Assembly (NCBI GenBank): GCA_950295325.1
Contig: OX485807.1
Location: 34,130,440 to 34,194,439, forward strand
DNA: 64,000 bases
Source: Polytrichum commune
Taxonomy: Eukaryota; Streptophyta; Polytrichopsida; Polytrichales; Polytrichaceae
Direction: 5' to 3'
This document shows positions 36,320 through 47,605 of this stretch, piece after piece. The notes under the pieces were generated by a model. It did no database searches and was not told the DNA's origin. It saw nothing but the letters and a program-made list of their open reading frames with translations. Numbering within the stretch: the first letter of the stretch is position 1; each line of letters starts with the position of its first letter. The translations under genes were made by a program, and so were the position numbers.

Positions 36320-37583
36320 AGAGGGCATGTAATTGGGGACGTTGTAGGGGCATTCAATAACTTGGAAAATCCGCACTTTGACATTGAATAAGATATTTAG
36401 ATGAGCTCCCAAAATTTGAGAAAGTGGCTATTGGCATGGATGAACATATTAACCATCTTGCACAAATTGTGTGTTTCACATCTTACAAGAAGTAGGTGCA
36501 TAGAGAAAAAAAATGTTTGTTTAAAATTCACTTATGTGAAAGCATTATAAGCATGATAAGAAGTTGAAGATCTCGAACCGAAAGCTCAAAGATAAAAGTG
36601 AACCTGAGTGAACAAGCATCAAAATGAGTCTCCCCGCCAATGAGAAGGCAAGTTTCTTTGAGGTCCCGATGTTGGTTTGGTATATAGGCGAACACATGGT
36701 ATAAATAATCAACATCAATTATGGTATCAAACATCCTACATGTGGGTATCAAAATTTTAATCCCCTTCAAAGATTGATATTTTGTGGGTGTGTCAAGGTG
36801 AAAAAACCTTTGTATAACCAAGTTATTATTCAGATCAAAGCCATTCTAATTTATAATGACACTAGGGCGATTTCCGCCTAGCTATGTAGTTCCTTGCATG
36901 GTATATAGTTCCAAATCATATTGAAAGCAACGATAGTGTCAAATATCGTTTACCGAATGGTACGGAAAAAGGTGAAATCCTTGTTATAAATACACAACTG
37001 GTATAAAGAAAATGACCGTGCCACACCAACACTCCTCTCAACCTCTAGACTAGTATGAAGGGGGCTAATATCTTCACTAACAAAGTGATGGTGGCATGTG
37101 GTTGAAGATAACCTCGATGTCCTCGAGGTTGTTTAAAACAAGAGACCATTTCATTCCATGGCCACAACCATCTACTCGGGTAAATTGTCCTCCAAGAATA
37201 TTGGGCATGGGGTACGTACATAGCCCTTTTTGCAAGTTTTGATGCTAACTTACCCCTTGAAGTTTGTGTCTCCTAACTTACATGAAAAAACAATGGGGTG
37301 AATGCTAATTTCAATGACTTGAGAAGTGTCCATTTGTTCTATCAATTTGTGTACCCTACTACCTAGTTGTGCTAGTTTATCCTAATATTACAAGAAGAAG
37401 AAGAACTTGTGTGGTGCCTTCCATCATTCAATATGTTCATAAGTGTCGTTTGATAACTTTCTCCTATATTCTCAAGGGTTGGAGGAAAATTGGTCAAAGC
37501 TACCACAACCAAATGCATGTGGATATCTCTTATGCAGATATTTGTTGGCTTCCAAACAATGAACAGAGAGAACTGTTTGTGTT
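36320..37583. other. Non-coding stretch
   Basis: No gene or repeat recognised. The 97-codon minus-strand frame at 36528-36821 is unassigned. Confidence 0.4.
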
Positions 37584-38190
37584 AGGGCCACATCACATAT
37601 GAGACATGAGACTGAGAGCCCGTGACCATGACACTTCAAGCATTCTCATTGGTGGAAAAGGCGGAGCCGGCCCAAGTTCGCTTCAAACTACCCTTGAGGG
37701 ACCAACGGAGTATGTGAATGCAAGATGGATGTAACACCTACATGGATTCTCACATGGTATTGAATGGATCATGTTTCATGGTCACTTGGACTATTTTCAA
37801 AAACCATCTCGTGGAGGTAGGTCTAAGGGCCACTTCACACTCGAGCCAAGAGCGGTGACCATGAAATTGTGAGTGTCCAAAGGCCGTCCCAACACACCTC
37901 CAAAGTCATGTAGTGCGGTCACGGATCCTCAAGTGTAGTGTGAAGTCATTTGTAACCGGGCCCTCAACCAAATGCTATTTCAATGAATTTTTATTCATGC
38001 GGGTCCTCACACATGATAAAATAGAATAAATCAACAATTGTGGACATTCGGAGTGCCATGATCTTCCGGTTTTGTGTTAGGCATACCTCCAAGAGGTGGT
38101 TTGTGAAAATAATCCAAGTGACCATAAGACATGTTCCATTTGATGCCATGTAGGAATCCATGTAGACGTTACATCCATTGCCTCACTTCT
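37584..38190. mobile_element. Two GGGCCACTT-family fragments in head-to-head arrangement
   Basis: 37584-37825 is the reverse complement of the 3' half of the 33212 element. 37826-38190 is the direct copy of its 5' three-quarters. Both meet at 'gaggtaggtctaagggccac', so each keeps one outer terminus and the shared interior appears twice in inverted order. This looks like insertion of one copy into another, or a rearrangement. Confidence 0.7.
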
Positions 38191-38392
38191 ACCTACAATG
38201 AAATTAGTCACACTCTTTGATAGTTGCACTTTATTAGTTCATTACAAAATTTTAAATGAATTTTGTAACTATCATATTAGGAGAAAACTTAACCGGGTCG
38301 ATACATTGTTCAACATATTCTTGATTTCCGTGGCTTTGTTTGGAGTAATGCATGTACTCTAGCCTCTAATATGGGCTCCACAATCTGGGCCT

Positions 38393-38571
38393 CAGTGTCC
38401 AAGGAGATTTTTGGGCGTAATCGGTCAAAATTCTAGTGTTTCCAAGTCCAACCGGTTACATGTTATGATCTTTGGGTTTTTCTTTACTAATTCGAGGTAT
38501 ATTCTATAGACTCCTCGAAAATGATCGGCAATCTTCCCGAAGTCTCTTAGAAGATTCTCCCCGTTCAATTG
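38393..38571. mobile_element. Short MITE with 8-9 bp target duplication (copy C)
   Basis: Flanked by direct repeats CTGGGCCT at 38385-38392 and 38572-38579. Its reverse complement matches the 5229-5431 element, including GGGGAGA at the end and the 'aaccggttggacttg' segment. Confidence 0.78.
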
Positions 38572-38654
38572 CTGGGCCTACATTTGAATCATGTAGAATC
38601 ATGCAGAATTGTGTGCAATTTTTGTTGGGTTGAACTAATCGTTGAATCGATGTC

Positions 38655-41575
38655 ATGGCTAATTCGTACATGGCACATGCCTCATTGGATGCTAGATATG
38701 TACCGCTTGTTCAAAGAGGCAAATGTCTGCAAGAACAAGTTTCTAAGTCGTATTTTCCAGAGAAATGGAAGGATGGCGACACTAATTTGGATTTATGGTC
38801 AAATGGCAATGTAAATATGTATGTATATATCCTAGAGATTCTCGCACATGAATGCGCCCGAGATTCACATGTTTGAAGGAACTCTTAGAGTTTGTTGTAA
38901 TGGGGAAACTGGACTGTTGGGATACGTCAAAAGCTCGGAGCTACATGGCTCGGAGAGCATACAATTACAATACACTGAACAAATTGCAGCACTAAGGATT
39001 GAGGCTCTACATCCAAAGAGTGAGATTGAGAACCAACGAGTTAGCTTTCAGGATGTTTCTGCATTCGTTCAAGAGATTGAAAACTTACGGGCTGAGCAAG
39101 TATCTTATGATGAGCGCGCTTGCACACTGTACAAATGCTTGTTGATGTTCGAAATGTTGAGAAGCTTCGTCTAGAATTACAGTGCCAAATAATTATGTAA
39201 GAAAAAGAAAATCTTCTAATTATTCATAAACAAGATTTGCAATCCATTCATAAGGAACTTTCAGAATCAAAGATGGCAATAATTAAAGCGTTGAACGATG
39301 AGGTTTGCACGATTGAAGGAGACTCCTGTACGATACCGAGAGCAAGTTAGGAGACGTCGTGATGTGAGTACATTATCACAATCGGGAGGAAATGCTAAAG
39401 CACAGAAAAAACTCACAAGAAATATTATTGGACTTGAAACACCAATGCGAGTTCAACGAAGAAATGCAGAGGAGGCTCACTCTGGTCAAATATATGGTGA
39501 TAGAATTTCACATGTAGAAACGGGATGGGTATTTGCGAGCCTTTTGTCTCGGACAGAAATGGAGTCGATATTCGAGACTCCAAAGATGATGGCTGTCGGA
39601 GAAAAAAAATGGTGACTTCATACTTAGATAAGTTTGGGAAAATCTGTCGGTCTACAAAAAAATCTTGAGATATGCAATGGAAATGCCATCACTGCTATAG
39701 GTTATAGTGTTGTTTATAAGATTTTCAAAGGGGCAGTGAGATCTGCAGGCAAAGCGCTACGAATCAGTTGTTTGCCAAATCCGCATCAAGTAAACTTACT
39801 CCAGATGCAGATGAACTCACAATTGGAAGAATTGATTGGCAACTTCTATGGCATTCAAAAGACCTTTGTTGTCCCTGCTAATCCTAAGGCCAAAAGCAAC
39901 GAGCCTGTCACGATTGAACTAAACCGTATGAAGTCGTTCTTTGCTGATGTAACAATGGTGCAAGCAACTATGGTGCGGCTTTACGGGATTACACCGGAAG
40001 GTATGTGCTTTTACCGATCAACCATGCAAAACTGCTCTTAAAAGTGGATTTAGAATGCAGTATGAATGTTCCAGTAAATTTTGAATATGGGTTTCATGTT
40101 TACAAAAATCCAGGGGGATCCTCAAGCTGGATGAGGCCAAGATAATCTACGGTCAGAAGATGGAGAGGGTATCTATTAATTACTTACCTTCATGAATTGC
40201 GCATTAGATCCAACATTTAGTGGTATGAGTAAGAAGGAATTAAAAGAGAATCCTCAATACTTCTCTGTCCAGAGCGAGAGAGAAGTGGCCGATTGCAAGT
40301 TTCCAGGTCCCCAAAGAAACACATGTTCTTTTAGAATGTTGTTTTCAAAACGACCAAGATACCTGCCTTGGTTTATGCGCAATTGATTGATCAGCTTCTA
40401 GTGTTGCCAGATATAGGTGAGTTCAAAGTGGAATGGCACCTCAACGCCGATATGAAGACTATAAAGGTGATGTATGGTTTGAAATATGGTGCAAAATTGC
40501 ATGCATGCTTATATATACTGCAATCAAGAGATCTCAAAGCCAAACATTACTACTGCAGCACAAGCAATCTTGACTTTAAGCAAGAAGACACAGTCATGGG
40601 AGGGCAATTTGTTCTCAACAAGCATTCAGGCCAAACCTTGGATGGGTGCTCAAACACTGGGACGTTGGGAAATTGATATGCACTAAATCGAATAGTTGAA
40701 AAAATCATCCACCTCCATTTCATTTTCACCTGGACAATGCGGGGCAAGGAGTTGCAAAAAACAACTATTGAGGAAATGCAACGAGTTTTATCAACTATTG
40801 GTGCCCACGGTGGCAATGTTGTGATATTTAAGGATGTAAACCTTTCTGGCAAGTCAAATTTTGTTCCAAACAAACCTTCCTTGAGTGGTGCTAACTGTGC
40901 AAAAATCTTCCCGTCAAGCACCCTTCCAGGAGGCTTGGATAAGGTGTGGAAAGATATGTTCATCCTTTTCGAAATTTCATTGATAGAGGTGCAACAAAGA
41001 GGTCACGACTAGAGACGTGGAACGCACTAGACGACATGAGACAACATTTTATACACTTAACACTTACAAATGACCAAGTAGCAGAGTTCTTGAGCTTTGG
41101 GGTCGCCTAGTCTTGAAATGCTTTGGTGAAAATCATGTCACACAATATATGGTAAGTGCTTTTGTTTCCACGTTTTAAGATGATTCAGTTCAAACTCTGG
41201 AGATGTTAGAATTCAGTAAATCCACTGGTGGAACTCGTGCTAACAATTAATTTCTCTTCATTTTGTCTACAACACGCTATTATCAAGCATGCAGTTTGGT
41301 TTGTTCAAGAGTATGGATCCTTGTCAGTTTGGTCCTATCAACGTATGGAAGCATTGCACCATGCAGCGAAGGCCACGAACCATCGCCATATATACACAAC
41401 AACATTGAGGAGGTCAAACAAGAAAAAGTCCATTCTTGCAGACTTTTGAGCATTGATACAGAATCATACAACATCGACTGCGCAACAAAGAAGAGTTTCA
41501 CAAGAGAGACGGCTCCACTGACCTCACCAACAAAGCGGCAATTCGGGCTAGACGTGAAAGAACAGTGAATTCCAG
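38655..41575 (+). pseudogene. Broken, probably transposase-derived gene of unfamiliar type
   Basis: A chain of plus-strand open segments reads as one decayed protein: 38655-38813 (ends at a possible GT donor), 38870-39170 and its frame-shifted continuation to about 39350 (Glu/Leu-rich coiled coil), 39634-40041, 40192-40380, 40368-40570 with continuation in a second frame (40486-40686), 40737-40970, and 41050-41570. Notable blocks are a C-x2-C pair after KYGAKLHA (read across the frame change), 'LHLHF', and a C-terminal WFVQEYGSLSVWS...ME...HHAAKA block. The last resembles the region around the final acidic residue of cut-and-paste transposases, by inference. At least three frameshifts and several stops are needed, so no functional product is expected. 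A host gene remnant is the alternative. Confidence 0.4.
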
Positions 41576-42252
41576 TGCTTCAGCTCACTGATGAGAAGAG
41601 TGGCGTCGTAATTGTACAAGACAAGGTTCATGGTGGGTTCCCGATGAACTTGAAAATGCCCATGTATCAACTGAAGATCCTCTTGAGGCTCCTACTGAAA
41701 GTATTAATTTGGTAGGTTAGCCTCCAAATCAAACATGGATTGTCGCTTTGAAACAATCTTAAGCCTTCTTGTCGGCAATACGTTTGATGCTGTCTGCATA
41801 ATGAAGGCTAATGGTGAGAAACCATTAGGGGAGTCTGCTATTAGGGTTGTGAACATTCTCATAATCAAGAAATTAACATTATTTCTCGTGGTTATCATCG
41901 GCGGTTTGAAGACCATGACCAAAAGAAATCACATCATCTTGAAAAACACTCTTGATCACGGGACATAATGTAAAGCAAACCTAGATTGGGATGTAGTTTT
42001 TAAATAAATAATAAAACAATAGTTACAAAAAAAAAAGCTTCACCTTCATTTTATATTGAGACAACCTACATGGGTTCTCTAAACGTAACATTATTCAATT
42101 TTGGACATGTAGGATTCCATGTCACTTCTCCCCCATTCTTTGACATGGTCACTCTTATTTTTGGTGACCTTGTGTACAACAAAGTGGGGACTGCCACTCA
42201 TTTCTCAACCAATGAGAAACTTTTAAAAATGTTGGTCATGGACAATGGTCAC

Positions 42253-42593
42253 TACACTAAAAAGTCCTATTAATACGGGAGAGAAATCAACGTGAAAATA
42301 ATTAACGTGAGCCACTCTAATTGCCTATGCATGGTGAAAATAACATGAAACTTAAAACCCCATATCTTTCCTTCATGCCTCCTTGAGACTTTTGACCAAT
42401 ACCTTACAATAGCATAAAATAAAACAATCACTACATCAATTTCCTAGAAATTTTTTACTATGGTCCCCATAAATTTTAAAGTGAAGATTTGGCCTAGATT
42501 CAAATCTACATGAGCCACAACAATTCTTATTACGATATTAATGTGGGCTCTAGAGAATTGTTGTGGCCCACACTAATGGAACTATTGAGTGTA
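42253..42593. mobile_element. TACACTAAAT-family MITE
   Basis: TACACTAAAAAGTCCTATTA at 42253 is mirrored by ...GAACTATTGAGTGTA ending at 42593, with mismatches. The body shares 'cacactaat' and 'gtgggc' motifs with the copy at 32331. Confidence 0.65.
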
Positions 42594-42979
42594 GTGTGAA
42601 CATGCTCTTAGTTAATGTAAACGGAAAAGAAGCAAGGAAGGAGTGATAAGCTCCTACAATGTGAACGAGGATTGCCACCTATAAAACCCTAACCCTAATG
42701 TTAATCCCAGGAAGAAACAGAGCCCGCTCCAGGAAACGAAAGCGGAGCCCTGACCCTATGGGGATCTGTGCCTTGATGCAAGGTTAGGGTTTTGGAAAGT
42801 GAGAGTTTTGATTTGATTAGATAGCTGACAACACCAAAGACGGAATAGTGCAGTTGATAGTGAAGGAAACTTGCGATCTGAAGGGTTCACCAGATCGCGC
42901 CAAGAGCTTTGTCTTCTGATACGTCAGATCTGCGAATCACAACGATAGATCGCGACAAAAAACACCAAAAATCAACGAC

Positions 42980-45135
42980 ATGGGAGAAGTCCGGCAGATG
43001 GAGACGTTCGCCGAGAAAGTCATATCTGGCGGAGGAGCAAGATTCGATCCAATGCTCGAGGAAAAAGGTGGTTGGGTAGTAGGAGAAGATCCAAAACGAG
43101 ATGAAGAAATGGTTGTGATCGAAGTGCTTGCTCAAGCAAGCAACCATGTCCATGAAGGACATCTCAACCCATTTAGGGTACAAGTTGGTGAGATCCTCCC
43201 AACAAATCTTGAGAGGAACTTTAGTGGCTTTCTATTTAGAAAAGATGCCATTACTTTTAAAGTGGATCCGATGAAAGTGAGTGCACGCATTGCTCTCTTG
43301 AAGGACCAACTATTGATTGCAAAGTTTGTAGGCCCTAAACCCACCCTCCAAGACATGGATCGGTAGTTGCAAGTCCTCAACCAAAGAATAAGAGATAGTG
43401 TGTTAACATTTTGCATGAATGTGGGCAAATGATACTTCTTCCTCAAATGAGAGGATTCGGATGCACTCAATAGAACACTAATGTTGTCACCATACAAATC
43501 CAAGTGGGTAACATGCATGATTCAAAGCTGGGTTCCGGGATTCAATCCGGACAACCCCAGCAACCTTGTTTTTCTCACATGGGTAGCCTTGAGAAGACTT
43601 CCATTTGAGCATCATGATCAAGCACTTGCCATAGCGGAAACGCTAGGGGAAGTGATTGGCATTGATACATAAAACGAATCAACAAGAGATCCAAGGTTTT
43701 GTGTGAACCTCATGGTCACCAAAGGTTGGGTGACAAGTATAGATCTAGAAACGGAAGATGAAACACTTCCAACCCAAAAAGTTCTAGTTGATTATGACAA
43801 ATTACTAATGCGATGCAAAGCATGCCATAGTTGGAAACATAGAGTGAGGGGTTGTAATGAGATTCAGAAAAAATCCGTGAGAGGTGGGAGAAGACCAACA
43901 CATACACCACACATGTATTAGCAAGACAAAGGGAAAAACATTGGAATCGATGAAGATGGCTTCCAACAAGTCAAAATCGGAAAAACACAAAAATAAACAT
44001 CTTTAATATCGTTAATGATGAGATGAGGTCAAGTGCCTTAGCTCTAGCGGAGGAGACAATAGCAGTAAGGATCCGATCTAAGCCGCATGAAGGGGAGGCT
44101 AGCCGAATGCGAGGAGGGCAGACTGCCAATGTAAACCTAGTAGCAAAGAGCCAGGAAGGGCCGGAAAGAAGCAAGATCCAAGCCAGAGAGCGAGGGGTCT
44201 GGCACGGAGGGCCCAGGTCGGAAAACAATGGAGTAGAAGGTGAGTCGCCGAAGGTTGACACTGCCACAGTTATGGAGGAGAGCGCAGAAGGTCTAGCAAC
44301 ACTAGTTGAGGGCCAGGGCGACCAAACATCCACTATGTTTTGGTCGCCCAGGAAGCATGCAGGGCATAATAGGCCTCTGGATCGAGTGGTGCTAGAGGCC
44401 TCGGAAGAGGATGCAGCTGAAGTCGAAATAGACAGGATGGTCGAGGAGGCAAGAGCAACTAGGGGAGCAGACTACGACATGGGCGAGCAAATGCAAGTTG
44501 ATGAAAGGGAGGCTATTGAAGGAAAATCAACGCCCAAACTCCAGATAGAGGATACAGCAACCGAGACGACACCCATGGCAGTCGAAGCCCTTGGACAGAC
44601 CAATGAAGGGAGAGTGCTGCCGGAAAACAGAGGAGGGTTAGAGAGCCTCCAGATTGAGACAGAGGAGTGGCGAGCTCAGACAACGACTGGTGTGAGAAAG
44701 GCAACCAATAGCCCACAAGGTGAGACGGCACAGGCAGGTCGCGAGAAGACTTGGGTAACGCCGGAGGAAGTGGGAAGAAACAGCAGCACAGAGAGCGGAG
44801 AGGCTGCGAACGGAGCAAGTGAGGCGGCCCAGCTAGGGCAGGTGGCGAAACGAGGGCATGTGGAGCAGCTGGAGCAGGTGGCTCCTAGGAGTCGAGAAGG
44901 CCACCGATTTGTACCGGAAACTCCCACCAGCGGCAACCAAAGAACGACTGCAATGGTAAGTGAGACCAGTACCGGCACCCAGCATGGTAAAATAGAGAGG
45001 TCCAGGGGAAGGGAGCCCTCGGAAGAACTCAACGAGCTACGAAAGGCAAGGTGGTGTGAAGAGACAACGAACAAACCAACCTTCACGGAGGCAACACTAC
45101 TACAAAACCATGTCACAATGGCTCGGCACAATTGA
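42980..45135 (+). pseudogene. LINE ORF1 (DUF4283-like, CCHC zinc knuckle), decayed
   Basis: From ATG at 42980 one frame runs to about 44000, interrupted by six stops (near 43364, 43434, 43446, 43670, 43919 and 43994) but without indels. It then shifts to the frame open from 44023 to TGA at 45135. The first 240 codons resemble the DUF4283 domain of plant L1-type ORF1. A CKACHSWKHRVRGC knuckle (C-x2-C-x4-H-x4-C) follows near 43816, then a DGFQQVK motif. The last 370 codons are Glu/Gly/Thr-rich and disordered, as in many such ORF1 tails. ORF1 proteins bind element RNA. No ORF2 follows directly; a related ORF2 fragment lies at 58050. Several stops could come from TGG or CAG codons by single transitions. 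Confidence 0.75.
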
Positions 45136-46720
45136 CTCTCTGTGTTTTTCCGACTAAGATAGCCAAACTCAAGGGTTCAGATGTTTTTGTTGATTGCTCG
45201 TAGTCCAAATCACACTTGGTTTTTTTGACTCAATAACTCAATCACACATTTAGACTAGACATAGTCTTAAAAATTTAAGAGACTCACACCATCGGGATGA
45301 AGCAACTTATCAATTACCTTTGTTTTATGGCACTCATTAATCCTTACACACATGTGGACTAAACATAGTCTAATTTAACATAAAGAAACAAACATTATTG
45401 GTAGCATGCAACCTATAACATGCATGCAAACTTGCCACATGATCCTACATAAAAGGTCCATATATGAAATGCAATAAGAAATGGAATGACTACGTCCTAC
45501 CTATTTATGTGCACTATGAAATATTCAGAAATGGGCAACATATGATTGAAATTCACCAAAGTGAACCCATACTCATTGCGTTTTATAGTAGCCCCTGCTC
45601 CTCTATAATTGGCTCTCACCCAATGGCACAACAACATTATCACACATGTGGTGCCATAGTTCAACTCCACGATCTCTTCAACATATCCTACATATTCAAC
45701 GTCAACGTTGACAGGGTTCTTGTCATTGACATTTGAGCGACACGTGGTTCCAAATACAGCTGCAACTCCCGAATCCATTGTAACTAGATGCGTCTCTGCA
45801 CTCTTCACACGGATGTGATTTCCAGATGCGAACATAGATCGGTATGCTGTAGCTTTCAAGGTAGGAGGTATGCTCAATTGAATTATCTCTTTGTCAATTT
45901 TCTCTCCATCATTGATTGCATCAAAAATGGTAGATAGTATCCACTTTTCATAGGCTGGCAACGGCCTTAACTCCTCTGGATATTGCACCCTTGCTGTGAG
46001 CCCAAAATGGTGCCCACATGTGGTGATTAACTCTTCGAAACCAATTTTAGTTTGACTTTGATGAATTATGATTATTCACAAAACATAAAAAGAGTGAAGT
46101 GTGGTGTGGATTTAAGTTTAGGCTTTAGAATGTGTTGTGTGATTATTTCAAGGTTGAATTCAATAAGAGTATGCCTTGATAATGTGAGTAGGGGGTAAGG
46201 TGAAGCAAGGTGAGCTCCGCGGGTTAAATGCCCACTTTTGGATCCACCTTGGTAGTTTAGGAAGAAGGAAGCTTGGTGGAAGGGGATTAGTCCCTACTTT
46301 GAAGGTGAAGGTTAAGGGATTGTGATTGGAGGTGCTAATCCTCTCACCCTATCTCACCTCTCTCTCCCTCTCTCCCTCTTTACTACTTAAGGTGTTTTCT
46401 CTCTCATTTTCCTCTCTCTCCATCAAGCGCTCTCAAGGGAGCAAGCTCTTAAGAGCTTGAGCCACGTGTGTGGATTAGTAGTTTTTAGTAAAGTTAAGTA
46501 GTTAAGCTCTCTCTCCCTCGATACCTCCCAAGTGAGTGAGCTCTTAGAGCTTGAGATTGCCTAGGAGGATTAGGGGTTAGTTTAGTGAAATTAGTGGGAT
46601 ATGTTCATTCATTGGTTAAGGGACTAGAGGAATATTCGCTTAATCATTAGGGGTTGAGAGTAGTTGTTAGGACTTATTAGACATCTGCCTAAACACTGTT
46701 GGGGAACCGAGTTTATTTAT

Positions 46721-46912
46721 TGCTGGGCAGCTGGACTGCACCGAGTTAGCGCTGCTGGGCAGCTGAGATTGCACAAGTTAGTGCTGCTGGGCAACTGGAC
46801 TGCACCGAGTTAGCGCTGCTGGGTAGCTGAGATTGCACAAGTTAGCGCTGTTGGGCAGCTGAGATTGCACAAATTAGTGTTGCTGGGCAGCTGGACTGCA
46901 CCAAACTTATTG
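46721..46912. repeat. 32-bp minisatellite, six units
   Basis: Units start at 46721, 46753, 46785, 46817, 46849 and 46881, each beginning TGCTGGGCAGCT or a close variant. Two subtypes occur (GGACTGCACCGAGTTAGCGC and GAGATTGCACAAGTTAG) in the order A-B-A-B-B-A, implying past 64-bp dimer expansion. Confidence 0.92.
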
Positions 46913-47159
46913 GCTGATCTCAAGTTAACCAAGGGACTGCCGGTAAATAGGCCGGATTTGGACCGATAGGTTAATTAACTGGTTGGCTAGTTTAGCGAGC
47001 TAAGGTTAAGATTAAGTAGAGGATGCCACTAAACTAGCCATGAGGGTGTTAGACCATTTGTAGATTAAAATAGTTCCTAGACAAGTGTTAAGCTCAATAG
47101 GGTAGGCGATGTGTGGGTGAAAGTCACATGTGATTGCATTTAATATTGACTATGGAGTA

Positions 47160-47504
47160 AAGTGTTTCTTAACACTTGTACACTCTCAGTCAGCATAATT
47201 CACGTGCACAATCAATGGAGAATGCGGAGGATTCTTGCAATGGCAAGAAAAAGGAAGTGAAGATTAAAAGAGTGAGGGGAATGTCCTTAAGGGCATGTGT
47301 GGCCAAAACCGCGGGTTGGACTCTTGAGAAAGCCAACTCTACCACAAGCCAAGAGGCTAACATTAATAAAGCACAATGAGTGAGACAATATGTGAACATG
47401 AAAATTACCTTGCACACGGTTCAATGTTGGAATAGACACATGTGATTCTCAAAGACATCACCCGGACTAGGACGCTAAAGGGGGGTGGATTTGGCCTCAC
47501 ACTT
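47160..47504 (+). repeat. Inverted duplication, left arm, with a conserved open frame
   Basis: This arm matches the reverse complement of 49571-49930, ending at 'ggcctcacac'. It includes an open frame with SLRACVAKTAGWTLEKA that ends in TGA at the same place as in the other arm. Outside the boundaries the two sequences diverge. Confidence 0.8.
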
Positions 47505-47529
47505 GCCCTCCATCCCCTTCTCCTATGAT

Positions 47530-47605
47530 TGTTCTGATACTGCAATCGAGATGCGTCTCGAGCTTTCACGGCATCCTCGTACCTCCTGCGATCAAGAATT
47601 TGAGT
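47530..47605. repeat. Repeat block shared with the 53.5 kb tandem array
   Basis: The block 'ctttcacggcatcctcgtac' followed by 'ctcctgcgatcaagaatttg' occurs here, and in permuted order at 53530-53580 and 53685-53730. The permutation is what a former tandem array would give. Confidence 0.7.

Noticed and set aside
42690-42710. Telomere-like CCCTAACCCTAA
   Set aside because: Only about two units, within the probable LINE 5' region; too short for an interstitial telomere.
44513-45131. Minus-strand Leu/Ser-rich frames
   Set aside because: They are antisense shadows of the Glu-rich LINE ORF1 tail.
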